Positions 1 through 26,563 of a stretch of 64,000 nt of DNA are shown here, piece after piece. The notes below the pieces were generated by a model that saw only the letters and a list, made by a program, of their open reading frames with translations, did not search any database and had not been told where the DNA came from. A program made the translations under genes and the position numbers. The DNA is from Mesaphorura yosii (taxonomy: Eukaryota; Arthropoda; Collembola; Poduromorpha; Tullbergiidae). Within the stretch, counting starts at the first letter, position 1; each line of letters begins with the position of its first letter. Location of the stretch: the NCBI GenBank assembly GCA_009869945.1, contig WIXG01000186.1, positions 1 through 64,000 on the forward strand, given 5' to 3'.

Positions 1-750
1 CTGCAATTTCCGTACATGGCATTCTTCACGAGCAACGTCATAGTGCCATTTCCACCACGGCAAATCAAAACAAACAAGGAGCTGCTCTTTGGCAGCACTT
101 TTCGTATTCTGGCGTGCAGTTCTGAAGAGTGGAATGACGTGAAGAGAAATCCACCGCCAGATTTTAAGAAAAACGACCTTGAACAGCTTTTGATTAGCTT
201 CACATCAGAGGCTGACCACAAACGAATGTGCACTGGGGCCTATAGTACGCCACTCGCGTATATGAACGCTGATAAGGGAGCAACCTTGATACAGTCAAAA
301 TTCACGAAGCGTTACCAGGCGGGAATCGGAAGGATCCACCCGAGCCTGCACTGCAACTCGGTGAAAGAGGTCTGGGACACAGCCTGGATCACGATCAACG
401 CAAATGGGCACATGGAGCACGTCTTCAGGGCAAAGCTCCTCTCACTTCAGGTAGCTGGCGTGGACTTGTTTTGGGAGAATCTGTTCATGGACGGAGTGCG
501 CAGACAGGCGACGCTCGGGGCAAGCCAGTCCGGCGATTCAGAAGGATCCGCATCAAGGAAAGACACAGACGCTTCCGCCCAATTTGAGACTCCGATTTTC
601 GCTCTGTTTAAGTTGTGCATGATTGGGGTTGGAGCAAGTACGGTCAGCTTCATTGGAGAATTGTTGTGGTTCAAGTGTCAAGTCTTGCTGGCCTCAAGAT
701 TTCTATTTTATAAGTATTTACTGTACAAATTAGTTAACTGCAAGTTTTGA
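1..750 (+). CDS. Divergent ionotropic-receptor-like protein, C-terminal part (partial at left edge)
   Basis: The frame is open from base 1 and ends at TGA 748-750, so about 249 residues are visible and the start lies outside the window; the ATG at 16 is internal. The visible part begins with a segment like the third membrane helix of ionotropic receptors, followed by the P-hydrophobic-K-T-x-x-E-L pattern (PFPPRQIKTNKELL) that opens ligand-binding lobe S2. A stretch with LQVAGVDLFWENL comes next. Near the C-terminus lies a hydrophobic segment of about 23 residues (FALFKLCMIGVGASTVSFIG), matching the last membrane helix, then a short tail. This order fits the arthropod ionotropic receptor (IR)/glutamate-receptor-like superfamily of ligand-gated or chemosensory channels. 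Similarity to named IRs is weak, so no ligand is proposed. The visible part has no intron. It lies on the same strand and just upstream of the kainate receptor exons, possibly inside one of that gene's introns. Confidence 0.6.
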   Translation: MQFPYMAFFTSNVIVPFPPRQIKTNKELLFGSTFRILACSSEEWNDVKRNPPPDFKKNDLEQLLISFTSEADHKRMCTGAYSTPLAYMNADKGATLIQSKFTKRYQAGIGRIHPSLHCNSVKEVWDTAWITINANGHMEHVFRAKLLSLQVAGVDLFWENLFMDGVRRQATLGASQSGDSEGSASRKDTDASAQFETPIFALFKLCMIGVGASTVSFIGELLWFKCQVLLASRFLFYKYLLYKLVNCKF

Positions 751-761
751 TAGACACCGCA

Positions 762-767
762 AATAAA
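762..767 (+). promoter_or_regulatory. Poly(A) signal AATAAA of the IR-like gene
   Basis: AATAAA starts 12 bases after the stop codon of the IR-like frame. It supports 750 as a true gene end rather than a random stop, although the hexamer is common in AT-rich DNA. Confidence 0.5.
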
Positions 768-1243
768 AATCCTGATCACTGGAAATTAATTGGCAAGGAT
801 CACCGCCGACCGCCGCCATTTGAATGATTTCAATTCTGGCATATTTGAGCAGATTATTCACAGTTGCGGAATCCTGTTGCTTGAATCAAAGAGCAAACGC
901 ATTTGTAAACTCCATTATTTTGTCCACGCAAAGATAAAAAATGTTTGTATATCATAATTTTTATAACTACACTCGAGTCACATTTGTACGCGCAGTGCGT
1001 AAAACGCAATACGTCCCTTTTCTCCATTTACGCGTCTAACTCAAGGAAAAAGTTGACATTCCTCAATGCCCAGTCCAATGCAGTGCAGTCCACAAATCCC
1101 CCCGATTCGGATGCCGATTTCCTCGTCCGCTTCGCAGCATGCGAGACACGACTAAACTTACTTTTGCAGCATCACGTCGAGTGTCGCGAAAATTCAGCAG
1201 CCATGTAGTAGTAATTTTGTTCCTTGTTTTCTTTGTCCAACAG
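768..1243. other. Spacer before the first visible kainate receptor exon
   Basis: AT-rich sequence without a convincing coding exon. The longest plus frame (945-1208) has no recognisable similarity. I looked here for the missing N-terminal ATD exons of the receptor and found none. The last bases (1241-1243, CAG) are the splice acceptor of exon 1244-1376. Confidence 0.5.
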
Positions 1244-16060
<14,817 letters not shown>

Positions 16061-17013
16061 GAAACTGAGTCTGCGGATTTCTATTCGCTACGGTGCGGTA
16101 TCGTGAACAAAACTCATCCTGGGCGTCTGCACTGCTGTTAAGAGTTCAACTTGCCGAAATTATACGAAATACGTACGCGTTCATATTTCAAACTGTACCT
16201 TACTGTTACTATTAAAGGAAGCTGTCGTTTCCAATTTTACGTGGATAGAATGAGAAAGTTAAGTTATCATTACAAATACCAAAATACGTTTCAAAACTTC
16301 AATGTGATAGAACCGCACTACGTAATCATGATATTGTTAACTTGCAGGTAAATCAGTGTTACTAAATACGCTAACAAACGCAGACGCAAACGACAAGGCA
16401 CAAGTTCATAATTTGACTTTATTTAGGTATGCATTCTTCACGATATTTGTTAATTACGCCACAACACAAAGTGAAAAGTTGTGTCTTTTCCGCAGTTTTG
16501 TAACGAGTCATATTTTTGCACTCTTATTTATGATATTTGAAACCCAATCCTTTGAAACTTTTGAGGCAAGCAAAGTTAACTTCACTCCGTTCTAATAATC
16601 ACAACGTCGTCGTTGTAATTAGCGTAACGACTAAAAATAACTTTACGCGACACATGTGCTGTTAAACCACAATGTGAGAAAAGTTTGATAAGGAAAACAT
16701 ACGTGAAACGCGAAGGCAAGTGAAAAAATTAAAATGCTTCTCCTGATCTCATATCTCATAATTATATTTCAATTTTCAACAGTGCGGGAGCTTGATCTCT
16801 ACATGATGAGTCTAATAAATCTGTCACCAATGAACTGCACCAACTGGAACTCAAACTAGCACGAGCCCAATGAACTAAACGCAATTCCTGGTGCGAGTAA
16901 TGTTGCCGTTTATTCTGCGAATTCACGTAATGCTAAAATTTTCCACCAGAAGGAACTTCAAAAAATGATCAGTCTAATTATCATCTTGAATATTCTAGAC
17001 CAGGCAAAATTGT
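16061..17013. other. Spacer between the convergent receptor and POLRMT genes
   Basis: About 950 bases of AT-rich sequence holding the 3' UTRs of both genes. A plus-strand AATAAA near 16815 is a weak candidate for the receptor poly(A) signal. No gene seen. Confidence 0.5.
16909..16914 (-). promoter_or_regulatory. Poly(A) signal of POLRMT
   Basis: TTTATT on the plus strand is AATAAA on the minus strand, about 100 bases beyond the POLRMT stop codon, a usual distance. Confidence 0.45.
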
Positions 17014-20000
17014 CTAACTAAAAAAGTACGTCGAGTCAAGGACACTTTTAAGATCAAAAGATCCTGTTTTAGGCACAGCTTTGAGTGTTCGATTCAATTC
17101 CCTCTTCATGATATCAACGAGAGATCCCAAGCCTTGAGACATTTCACTGGAATTAGAAACAGCAAAGTGAAAGTATGAAACTTGCGCCGTACACATCGTA
17201 CAAATTGTAATTGTAATTACCTGCTCTTGTAGCCATACTTCTGAATTAAGAAATAGGACAGGTCCTCCAGGATTGGTTCAGAATGTAAAGCAACAAATTG
17301 TTCACGGCAAATCTGAAGGCGAGAATTCATACTTTAGAACCACAGTGACAGTTGAAATAGTGACTATTTTCTGGATTCTCCGCCAATGTCCTACCTTGTT
17401 CATAATTTCCACACTCTTCGCGTGAGTCCAAAAGCAGTCATGGACCGAAACATAAGTGATATTTGCTCTCTCGCAGTGCAACGACGTCAGCATCATGTGG
17501 CTCGAGTCCAACGAATGAATGTAATTAGGTGGAAATGCATTCTTCTGTTTCATGACGTTTGGTCGTCTACAAATGTATACATGAAAGATATCATTTAAAT
17601 ACGGCGCATGACTTCAGCTCGCAGAGTCATCGAATTCTTACTCGAACATGTCGAAACAGCCAGTTTCTTTAAGTTTGGTTGGATCATAAGTGTCCGATGT
17701 GTCCTTAGATTGTCGAAAATATGGTTGAACAATTGGAAGACCCAACGGTGTCACCCATTCAACGTTCTGCGAGCACACTTGCGAGATCATTTTAGCACAG
17801 TCCGTGAACCAATCCTAGATGAAAACGTGAAATTGTGAAGCCCACTCAGTTACTGTCAATTACGAAGCTGCTGCAGTACCTGAATGAGCTTGGTTGACGT
17901 AAACATCTCTTGCAAACTGTCAAACGTACGGCCAACTAAATAAATTGAGGCTGGCCATAAATATTCTTTGGGAAACTGAGGAATATCTGTGAACAAATTA
18001 AAATCGAAGCAATTAACAAGACAATTGATCTCAACCGGAAAGAAAATAGTTTACAACCTTTCAACTGCTTCGCAATTTGCAGCCGGGCCCCATAGCGTGT
18101 GACGCCATAAACAGTCGTCATTACTGTTTGTTTAATTACTTTTCTTTTAATGAATCCCTGCAAGACTTGAGCAATCTTCACACCATTTTCTGCATCCCTT
18201 GCTCTCAGTCTTTCAACGATGGTGGCGACATTGTTGTATACGTCTTGAGGAGTATCCGAAGGCACTAAATTCACGCTTGCAGCGCCAGCTTTATCACGCC
18301 CTAACGCTGCATAATGCTGAAGACCATTACAAGATCCATCTTGGTGAACTGGGAAATGAGAAATGTATGTGGAGGGATCCTTGCATCGAAATACTTTGGC
18401 GATTTCCATGCAGCAGGCAAGGGTCTGCCACGGCTCTTCGGATTGTGTCCACCATTTTCCACTCTAAGAATATGCAGCGGCCAAATTAACATAGGAAAGG
18501 TACGCGTGCGAAGAAAATTTAAAGTACAAGATAAGGGCCGACCGCGCCGACATCGACTTACGGTCAACGGATTATCTGCGGAGTCAAGAATTTCATCTAT
18601 TATCAAGTTGGCATATTTAAGCCTTTCCTTAAGCGACTCCCGTTTTTTCAAGCCAGTAAGATTAATGCAATGAATCTGTAACACAACACGACCGCTTCCT
18701 GACAAACGATATCAAAACGGATAGACGTAAATTATAGGTACGGTACCTTCAGCCAATCGAATCCATTTGGTCCCAATGGCTCGCCCTTTGCGAAAACTAA
18801 AATTGCGCGTGAAACGTCAGAGCCAAGATGATTCAAGTGTGGCGGGCATGGGTACACTCTGCCTCGAAAATCCATGTTGTGGGGGAACCAAAATATGTCG
18901 TCTTCATACTGGTAAGAAAGTGCGATTTCAGAAACACAAAACTTGTGTTTTTAACGCCTTTTCCATCCTTACGTGCTTTGCAAGTGAAAACTTGTATAAT
19001 GAATCACACCAAAGGCTATACATCTCTGCCTTCTTCCTTTTTAAAGCCACGCGTTGTTTGAAGATCGCATACTTTTCTTGCTTCGTCATGCCTGGTTCAA
19101 TGAACGGAGCAACCGGACACTCCGAAGGAGGTGGAGGAATTGCCAGCGCATCGTTGCCTTTATTATTGAATACATCTATCACGACATTCAAAACCTGGCA
19201 GACAAGGGGCGGTGATTAAGATTGAGAATAATTCTACAAGGAGTCGCGACCCCAGAATGTCCATACCCACTTACCTCTTTATTGATTTTCCAAGCAATAG
19301 ATCCCAACTGATTTAATGAATCTAGAGCTGGGTAAAGGTCTTCCGGAGGGCATTCCTGAAGACGACACTTTTGCTGGTGCGCCTGGAACGGAAGTCTGTT
19401 TTATCAGATACCGGATTAGTACACGATTTTTCAACACGACGCCGCCACAAGCAAAGTATTCTACAATATTAACCTGACTATTTTCGCAGCGGATAGAAGA
19501 TAACCACCAGTTCTAATTGACGCCCAAGGCAGCGGAGGACATACCATTGGAACCATGGTCGATTCGAAGGTTAAAGTATCTCGTGAACCCGCATGGAACA
19601 ATTTGACTAGAGCAGGATGAGGTTTGATCTCCTCTTTCAAGTGTATGCCTTGCATTCTGAAGATGCTGTAAAACGCTGGCACAATTTGCCTGAAAAGAAA
19701 GATTGAACCAGAACAGAATTGAAAATTTATGTCGTCAAATGTGGAAAAATGTACAATTCTTACTCGACATCTGTAGACGGCTTCATTACATTTGCATTAA
19801 TTTTAATATCACGCATAATTATGGTATATAGAAATCGTCCTATGCTGCTGAGAATACTATTCGGCCAACTTCTTTCCTCCACATCCTGTAAATTTAGACT
19901 TTTGATTACATTGAACAGAATCGTGATCTAAACTAACAAGTAAGTCACGTAGTGCTTACCACATGGGGGCCCTTTGAGTGCGGATCGAATAACAATTCCT

Positions 20001-21816
20001 GCCATTTCTGTCTCGAATTCAGGGCTGGACTTGGATAGTCTGATGGATGTAAATACCACCGAATGTAACTGTGATACATTTCATTGATTCGTCCTAAAAT
20101 TTCAGCATCTTTCTTGTAGAGTACTTCGAACCGCGATAAAACTTGGTGGCCTAATTCACGATACAGTTGAGAAACGCTTGGACTGTAAGTTTCTGATCCT
20201 TCTGCTAATCTTCGGATTTCCTGATCAGATTTCAATATTCAATATAAAATTCAATAAACACGAACACATACGACTTACTTGAAGAATAATTTTGGTGTAG
20301 TCTGAAGGAGCAAGGATTTTTAAGAACGGGTGAAGACGGACAATTCGTTGAAACTTGTTCGATTTAGTTTGATTGACTAGGACGTTCAGATTATGTTCTA
20401 AGGAGTCTTCAATGGCCGTCGTCCACTTTTGTTCAGTCTCTTTAAGCACTCGTTTCTGTTGGTTAAACAGCTTGATAACACATCACATGCAATTAATATT
20501 TTCAATTATCAAATTCTAAACTTACGTAATATGCACTTGCTTCACTATCGTCGTTCTTTTCAATTGATTTCACGGTGACTGTCCCTTCCAACTCAATTTT
20601 AAACTGTAACTGTGCACGTTCTTGCAGGCGCGGAAGGGAAATTAACGACTCCGCGGGCGAAACGAACTGTTAGAAATAGCTTAATCTAAAACTTCAAGTT
20701 CGAATGTTAAGCAAGTCAGTTATGCCTTCATTAACCTTTTCCTTTCCGTTAACCGAATTCAGATGTTTCAGGAGGGAGCATACGTAACCAAACCTAGGCT
20801 TTTCTATCACAGGCTGAAAACTGGGGTCGTCTCTTCGTATGGCAGTTAGAATCACTTGATGCTGGTCATTAATAAATACGGATTTGTTGAAAACGTCATT
20901 CAGTGTGAATCCCTGCAATTAGACATACATGACATGATTTTAACGGCATATTCGTATTCTCATTGCTAGAAACACCAAAATAACATGAATATACATTATT
21001 TTGCAGCGACTGAATTGTTTCGTGGATGTTGCTTTCATTGGTAAGTGAGTACGGTGTCCTTCCCAGGCACTCAAATATTGCAGCAAAAGTCTGCGGGGTT
21101 GGTTTTAATCCGTCATCAGTTATATACTGAAATATTTCTCGAACTTTTGCTAAATTGCCCTATTACAAGAAAAAAAAATTATGATTGGTCATGGCTGGAT
21201 CCTTTAAGTTCCAGTAATTTACGCTTACCTTAGCATTAGCTGCGAAACCTCCCATCAAAATATTGTACGGAGCCACATCCGAAATCTTTGTCTTATCCCC
21301 TTCTCTTGTTCGGTAGTACATGAATGTACTGAATGCTTTTTGCAAATCACCAGTGAAAATTGCTACTTCTAAATACGCCACGAGTATTTTGTTCAAGCCT
21401 GTTTCTTTACTAAGTTTCTCCATTTCTTCCAATTTAACTTTGGCAATCTCCTCACGCTGTTCCTTCTTCAGCTGATTGGAAAGATTTGCGCTTGTTAAGC
21501 CCACGCCGAAAATGCTTCCTTTCTTCTTCTTTTTAACTGGTCTCGGTGATTTGGAAGTGGAGACTGAGCTCGATGGAGTAGTCGAAGGGCTTAAACTTAA
21601 TTGCTGCAAGCTTTGTGTTGTCGTGTTGCTCAACAGTCGTACACTGTAGCATGACGGGCAGATAAATAACGCTCTTGGCGGTTGTAATCTTTGGTAGTTA
21701 ACAGATCTAGATGTTAGATAGTGAAGGCCCCGCTGTCGTTCGCCCACGTCCCTCAGTAAAACGATGAAGCTGCCCGAAGCTGGGGGCTTTTTTCTAAGGT
21801 TGACGATCAGATTCAT
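17014..21816 (-). CDS. POLRMT: Mitochondrial DNA-directed RNA polymerase
   Basis: Exons in transcript order: 21229-21816, 20995-21159, 20736-20912, 20526-20666, 20279-20455, 19960-20220, 19764-19885, 19474-19689, 19275-19395, 18973-19194, 18747-18908, 18562-18675, 18058-18463, 17880-17986, 17642-17814, 17395-17566, 17221-17312, 17014-17146. They give 1182 residues, against about 1230 in human. A basic N-terminus rich in Arg and Ser fits a mitochondrial presequence. Residues about 180-290 look like pentatricopeptide (PPR) repeats. The T7-type polymerase core follows: VCPPLPWASIRTGGYLLS, FWFPHNMDFRGRVYPCPP, palm motif VHQDGSCNGLQHYAALGRD (Asp864), RKVIKQTVMTTVYGVTRYG (Lys933, Tyr941), KNAFPPNYIHSLDSSHMM, VSVHDCFWTH (Asp1094) and the terminal DSTYFFS. 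Both catalytic aspartates and the template-handling Lys/Tyr are kept, so the enzyme should be active. It transcribes mitochondrial DNA. It starts 483 bases from the NT5C3-like gene on the other strand. Confidence 0.96.
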
Positions 21817-22299
21817 TATTAAGTAGCGAAAGCTACTTTATTCTCCATGCGGAAAGGTAATGTAAGACAAGAATTCAGCACAGTAGTTCGAGGTACCGCC
21901 ACCACCAACTCCTCCAGTGTCGCATTGTGCTGATGTTGGCTGTGTAGGATTGCGATTTCACTATCACCAACAATCCCGATGACCTAATTACTGAAATAAA
22001 CAAAAGAAAGTCTCACTACTGATTTCCTCAGGCAATCATGCGCACAATTCAATATTGGCGCACTTGATCACGACCTTCTCATTTCAAAATTTCACGTGCG
22101 AATATTCTTTAATCTTATGACTTCGTGCTTTTTCATCTCATACGTTGTGGCTGTGGTTGAGGTTATATGGATTGACCTCAATTAATTTTGTCAATCAAAA
22201 TCAGTGCGATGAACAGAATTCTGTGATCAGACAATCTATCAGACTCAAGAAGAAATTTGTTAAGAAAAATTGATAACTGATTAAGATTCAACTATAACC
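21817..22299. promoter_or_regulatory. Shared promoter region between POLRMT and the 5'-nucleotidase gene
   Basis: The two start codons face away from each other across 483 bases, so both promoters must lie here or overlap the 5' exons. TCAGT at 22201-22205 matches the arthropod initiator consensus, about 100 bases upstream of the nucleotidase ATG. No clear TATA box was seen. Initiator placement is a guess from consensus only. Confidence 0.5.
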
Positions 22300-23583
22300 A
22301 TGAGCCTCAACGAAAATGGAACCTCGACTAGTATTTTGAGTCAGGTGAGATAACCTTTACCAGTCTGACTTAACTTAACCGTATCGCACTTTTACTTATG
22401 CGGTACGAGGTTCGCAGATATTGTCCAACTATCCGCATCCTGAGAAAGCTCAAATTGCTGATACTGCAGCGGTGGAGCAATTAATTCAAGATCTCGTGAA
22501 AGATGGTCCGAGCAAGTTGCAAGTGAGTAGGAGTCTTCATTCATGAATCTGAGGTAGAATGATTGCAGTGTCTTCTGCCTCAGGTGATTTCAGACTTCGA
22601 TATGACACTGACAAGATTCCATGAAAACGGAGTGAGATGCGAGTCATGCAGCGGTAAGGCCAGTAAGGAGCAGGAATAAGGGTCAATATGCAGAATCATC
22701 TTCACATCATTCAGGAGTTCTGGATTACAGTCCTTTGATGCCACCGGATTTGAAGCGGAAGAATGACCAACTGCGGCAAAAGTACTATCCAATTGAAATT
22801 GATCCCAGCAAAAGCATAGAAGAAAAGATTCCGTTGATGATAGAGTGGTATCGAATGAGTAATGCAAATCTGGTGGAAACCGGTATTATTTCTAAGTCCC
22901 TGCTAAAGGACGCCGTTGCCAAATCCCGAGCAGTTCTAAGGTGAGTAAATTGCTTACAAGCAATTGGCCATTACTCCACTTCCATCACGTCAAGCTTAAT
23001 CAAATCCATGCGTTATCATTTTCAGGGACGATGTTCCTTTGCTGGTAAAGACTTTGCACCAGGCACAAGTACCTTTGTTAATCTTCTCTGCTGGCATCGG
23101 AGATGTTGTGGAAATGGTTTTGGAGAAAAATCAACTAGTAGATGATAATATGAAGGTGATTTCCAACTACATGATTTTCGACGAGAATGAGAAACTGGTG
23201 GGGTTCAAGGAACCGATGATTCATATGTACAACAAAAACGAAATGCACCTGCACCACGTGGACTACTTTGCGAAGATTGCCCATCGACACAATGCAATTT
23301 TGCTAGGAGATTCCTTAGGAGATCTTCAGATGAGTGCCGGAGTGAAGAGCAATAACAACGCTGGGAAGGTTTTAACAATTGGATTTCTCAATGATAAGGT
23401 AAGAAATCAAACCAAACAAGAGTTTATATGAAAGAATTATGCAACAAGTAAATATGCGTTTCTGTCTCCTTTCAGATACCAGAAAGATTAGAATCATTCT
23501 TGAAGTCGTTTGACATTGTCCTAGTCGATGATCAGTCAATGAAATTTGCGAATCTTCTTCTGAAAGCAATCTTGACGGCGTAA
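22300..23583 (+). CDS. NT5C3: Cytosolic 5'-nucleotidase III
   Basis: Exons 22300-22344, 22418-22522, 22584-22653, 22715-22940, 23026-23398, 23476-23583 join to 308 residues, close to the human NT5C3A/B range of about 290-336. The enzyme is a HAD-superfamily phosphatase that removes phosphate from pyrimidine (or, in the NT5C3B branch, 7-methylguanosine) monophosphates in the cytosol. The nucleophile motif ISDFDMTLTRF gives Asp54 and Asp56; motif II is FSAGIGD (169-175); the metal motif LLGDSLGD (241-248) is complete. The conserved KYY-IE-DP and EEK-P-M-EWY segments are in exon 4 (QKYYPIEIDPSKSIEEKIP). The sequence does not let me choose between the pyrimidine and m7GMP subtypes. AATAAA at 23895-23900 is a likely poly(A) signal. 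Confidence 0.94.
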
Positions 23584-24152
23584 TTGTAATTTAATGACTG
23601 GCTTCACTTAATCATAGCATTTACTAGTCGAAGCAAGTACCATGTACCATGCGTGTGCCTCAAAATAGAAACGTAATCGAAAGACATTACTGTGCTCAAT
23701 CCAAGTCCGGTGTGAGCGTAATAATTAAAATCATATCAAACGCATTGACGATGCTAGTAGTCAATATTGTATTCGTCAATCTCAATATCATACTACACTC
23801 TGTACGCAATATCTGTAAAATCGTGCAAAATATTTGGAAAGTTGCAGGACAGCCTTTCCCAAACCTAGATCTAAACCAAACTGTAAATATTGAAAATAAA
23901 GTCGTTTAATTGTTCGAGTAGCGTTAACCACGAATGCATTTTGCAACGCATTGCAGAACAATTAGCAATTCGCTGGCTTTTATGGTCATAATTTGTGTAT
24001 TTGAAGGCATCGTCTTCAACGCCGAAAGAAAACTCGAAAATGCAAACATAGAAACAATTTTTGATAAAATAAGTCTGTTGGTTTAAGAAGCCCCATAGAT
24101 AAGTAAGTCATTTGCAATAATTTAATCGCTAGATAACGACAGAAGCGCGTAA
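23584..24152. other. Spacer between convergent nucleotidase and esterase genes
   Basis: AT-rich 3' flanks of both genes. The frame at 23649-23909 (86 codons) has no recognisable similarity and runs over the poly(A) signal. No further gene seen. Confidence 0.55.
23895..23900 (+). promoter_or_regulatory. Poly(A) signal of the 5'-nucleotidase gene
   Basis: AATAAA lies 312 bases after the stop codon. It is the first canonical hexamer I noticed downstream of it. Confidence 0.45.
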
Positions 24153-26563
24153 TCATTTAAAGAATACATCTCGCGGTAATGAATTCCAAAAGTCAACCCG
24201 ATCATTGATGGGCTCAATGAGCTTGGGATCGTCATCCAGATTATAAAACACGTGGCCAGCATCCGCTTCCTTCACGGGTGGCCAACCGTTTGGAGCTTCC
24301 GGCGCTCTGAAATGGGCGAGCATAATTTTGTAACCTTTTGTGTGAATGATAGTGACAAGTGGCAGTTCGAATAATGAATGTACTCGTACTTACCCCGTGT
24401 TAGCGAAAGAAACATACAACTTTACTAAGAACTTGGAGAACTCTGCGTACTCGGAATCCAAAGGAATGAAGGGATATCTTGGCCGAGGAAAGAAATATTG
24501 TACCTCATCAGCGTGAGACACGCCTGCAATTCCACAGCGAAGAAATTAGAACGAGAAGAATCCTCACTCCTAGTCTTATTTACCGTACGGTGGTTCGAAA
24601 TACTTAATCACAGAATCCGCGAAACTGACGTTCGCCTCCTTCGTCAGATAGTAAATGAACGAGGTTCTATTGTTGTGCGCCAAGAGTTGAGTAGACAAAA
24701 CCGCCGGGTAAATGAATATCCGATCAGACATCAAGTTGGTCAAATTGTACCGGGTCTCATTCGAGACAGGTTTGTCCCCAAAATAGAATTTGCGTATTTT
24801 TTGTGAGTACTCAAAGTCAGGAGTGTCTTCGAACACGGCCATTTGGGTCAGCCATTCATTCCAGTTTTCGTTCACATTTTTAGTTTGAGCGGGGTCCAGA
24901 AGGATAGCTGCAATTCCAATTTTAAAATTGTCATAAAAATGGGCTTTGAATCATTGACTCAACCACTCAACTGTACGATTGGAGTATCGCTTCGGCCGAG
25001 TTGACTCCGGTAAGCCAGGGAACTTTATTGGAGCGGCCGTCCCTCTGCATTACGTACGGTGTCTCGTATAAAAATGTCTTGGATAAGTTTCCATTTTCTG
25101 ACACGGCTTCAATTGACGGCAGAAACATGCCCTGGTTCATTCCAATGTCATGTGCAGTAGCGTTCTGGAGGCACTGGAGCAATTTGGCACTGTTCTCTAT
25201 ATCGGGGCAGCCGAGCTTTTCACCAAGGTCCTTCGCTTTGGGTCGAGGATTCGAATCAAACATGCCCGCACCAAGTCCATTGCCGCTGAATGACATCACT
25301 CCGGAAATTACTCCATCGTTCATGGCCGAAAGCAGATGCAGATGAGAGCAGGCTGCACCAGAGCTCGTACCAAATGCAGTGATTCGATCTGGATCACCGC
25401 CGAACTTGTCAATATTCTGCTTAATCCAGGACATGGCCATCGACTGGTCTTTTAGTCCTTGGTTGCCTGTCGACGCGAGATCGCCGGTGTTCAGAAAGCC
25501 TAGAACATTAAACCATCTACCGTCATGAGAGCTGGATGAACGAACCATGCATATTAACTAACGGCCTAATTTTGGCGTAGTTTGAGCTAGCATCAGCGTA
25601 CATACCCAAAGCTCCCACACGGCTCTCCACCAGCACAATGATAATGTCTTCGTCCATAAAATAATCCCCTCCGAAGTCGTTTGCTGTTCCATGCATAAAG
25701 CCACCGCCGAAGAAGTATGCAATGACAGCCAAATTGGGTTTCCGGCCAAAGCGGGTTGGAAGCTGCAATCGAAACATAGAGTTCAGAACTCAGCCATGAG
25801 AAAAGAGATTCAAATGGACGTTTCTGATTCGATCCCGTTGGAAATGCCACAAAAACGAACAAGTTACACGGGCTTCAAGATTTTTTCATTACGTAGCTAA
25901 TGTGCTATGACCAGGGACACTTAATTACTTTTGGGGTGTAAATGTGCACGTAGAGACAGTCCTCGCTACCGACGATGGTCTTGACTGGGTTGTACCTTTC
26001 CTGCTGGATGCACATCGGGCCCTTTTGAGTTGCGTCGCGAGTTCCTGTCCAGCCTTCCGCTGGTTCTGGAGGCTGTGGACAGAAAAACAGTCATGAAGAC
26101 GCTTGTCGACGCAGACCACAAAAGCAGTTAAGAATGAATAACATGCCTGGAATCGCAGGTTTCCAACAGGTGGCTTTCCGTAAGGTACCGTATAAAAAGC
26201 ATTGTAGTCACGCCCGCCACGAGATTGGAGGATCGTTCCTTGCAGAGTGCCCTGAGTGAGTTGGACAGTTGGCTGCTGACGAGGACGACTCGTGGTGGTC
26301 GTCGTATCTGCACCCGCTTGGAGAACTCTGGATGAATCAACTTGTACTGCAGTAGATACGGAACCACGAGAGACGTTTGTGAAGACCACAATGACGACGA
26401 TCAAGCTCAGCAGCGCGGCAGCTGTTCCAAGCATTTTCTGAATCGTGAGAGATCTTACAAATACTTTCTTCTTTCCAAATGGAATCACAATGACTTTGGC
26501 TCTATTGAACCGCGTGGATCCGTTTTCGTTGACGTCTACCGCGCCGTAGTCTGTCGTCGCCAT
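24153..26563 (-). CDS. Type II membrane carboxylesterase/cholinesterase-family protein
   Basis: Exons in transcript order: 26147-26563, 25929-26072, 25606-25762, 24972-25499, 24584-24907, 24394-24523, 24153-24306; 617 residues. I chose the ATG at 26563 (context AAAATGG); the open frame upstream has no ATG. The N-terminus is a cytosolic basic stretch, then a membrane anchor at residues 44-64 (MLGTAAALLSLIVVIVVFTN), a Thr-rich stalk, and the esterase domain from about residue 99. Family landmarks are VPYGKPPVGNLRF, GSEDCLYVHIYTP and the oxyanion strand YFFGGGFMHG. The triad is Ser285 in FGTSSGA, Glu409 in TGVNSAEA and His527 in GVSHADE. It is likely a catalytically competent hydrolase facing the outside or a secretory lumen. 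Odd points are Thr in place of the usual Glu before the nucleophile (GESAG in most relatives) and a GC donor at intron 1. The substrate cannot be told from sequence. Confidence 0.92.

Noticed and set aside
945..1208. Candidate for the missing N-terminal exon of the kainate receptor
   Set aside because: The translation has no signal peptide, no ATD strand pattern, and ends in a stop before the exon at 1244.
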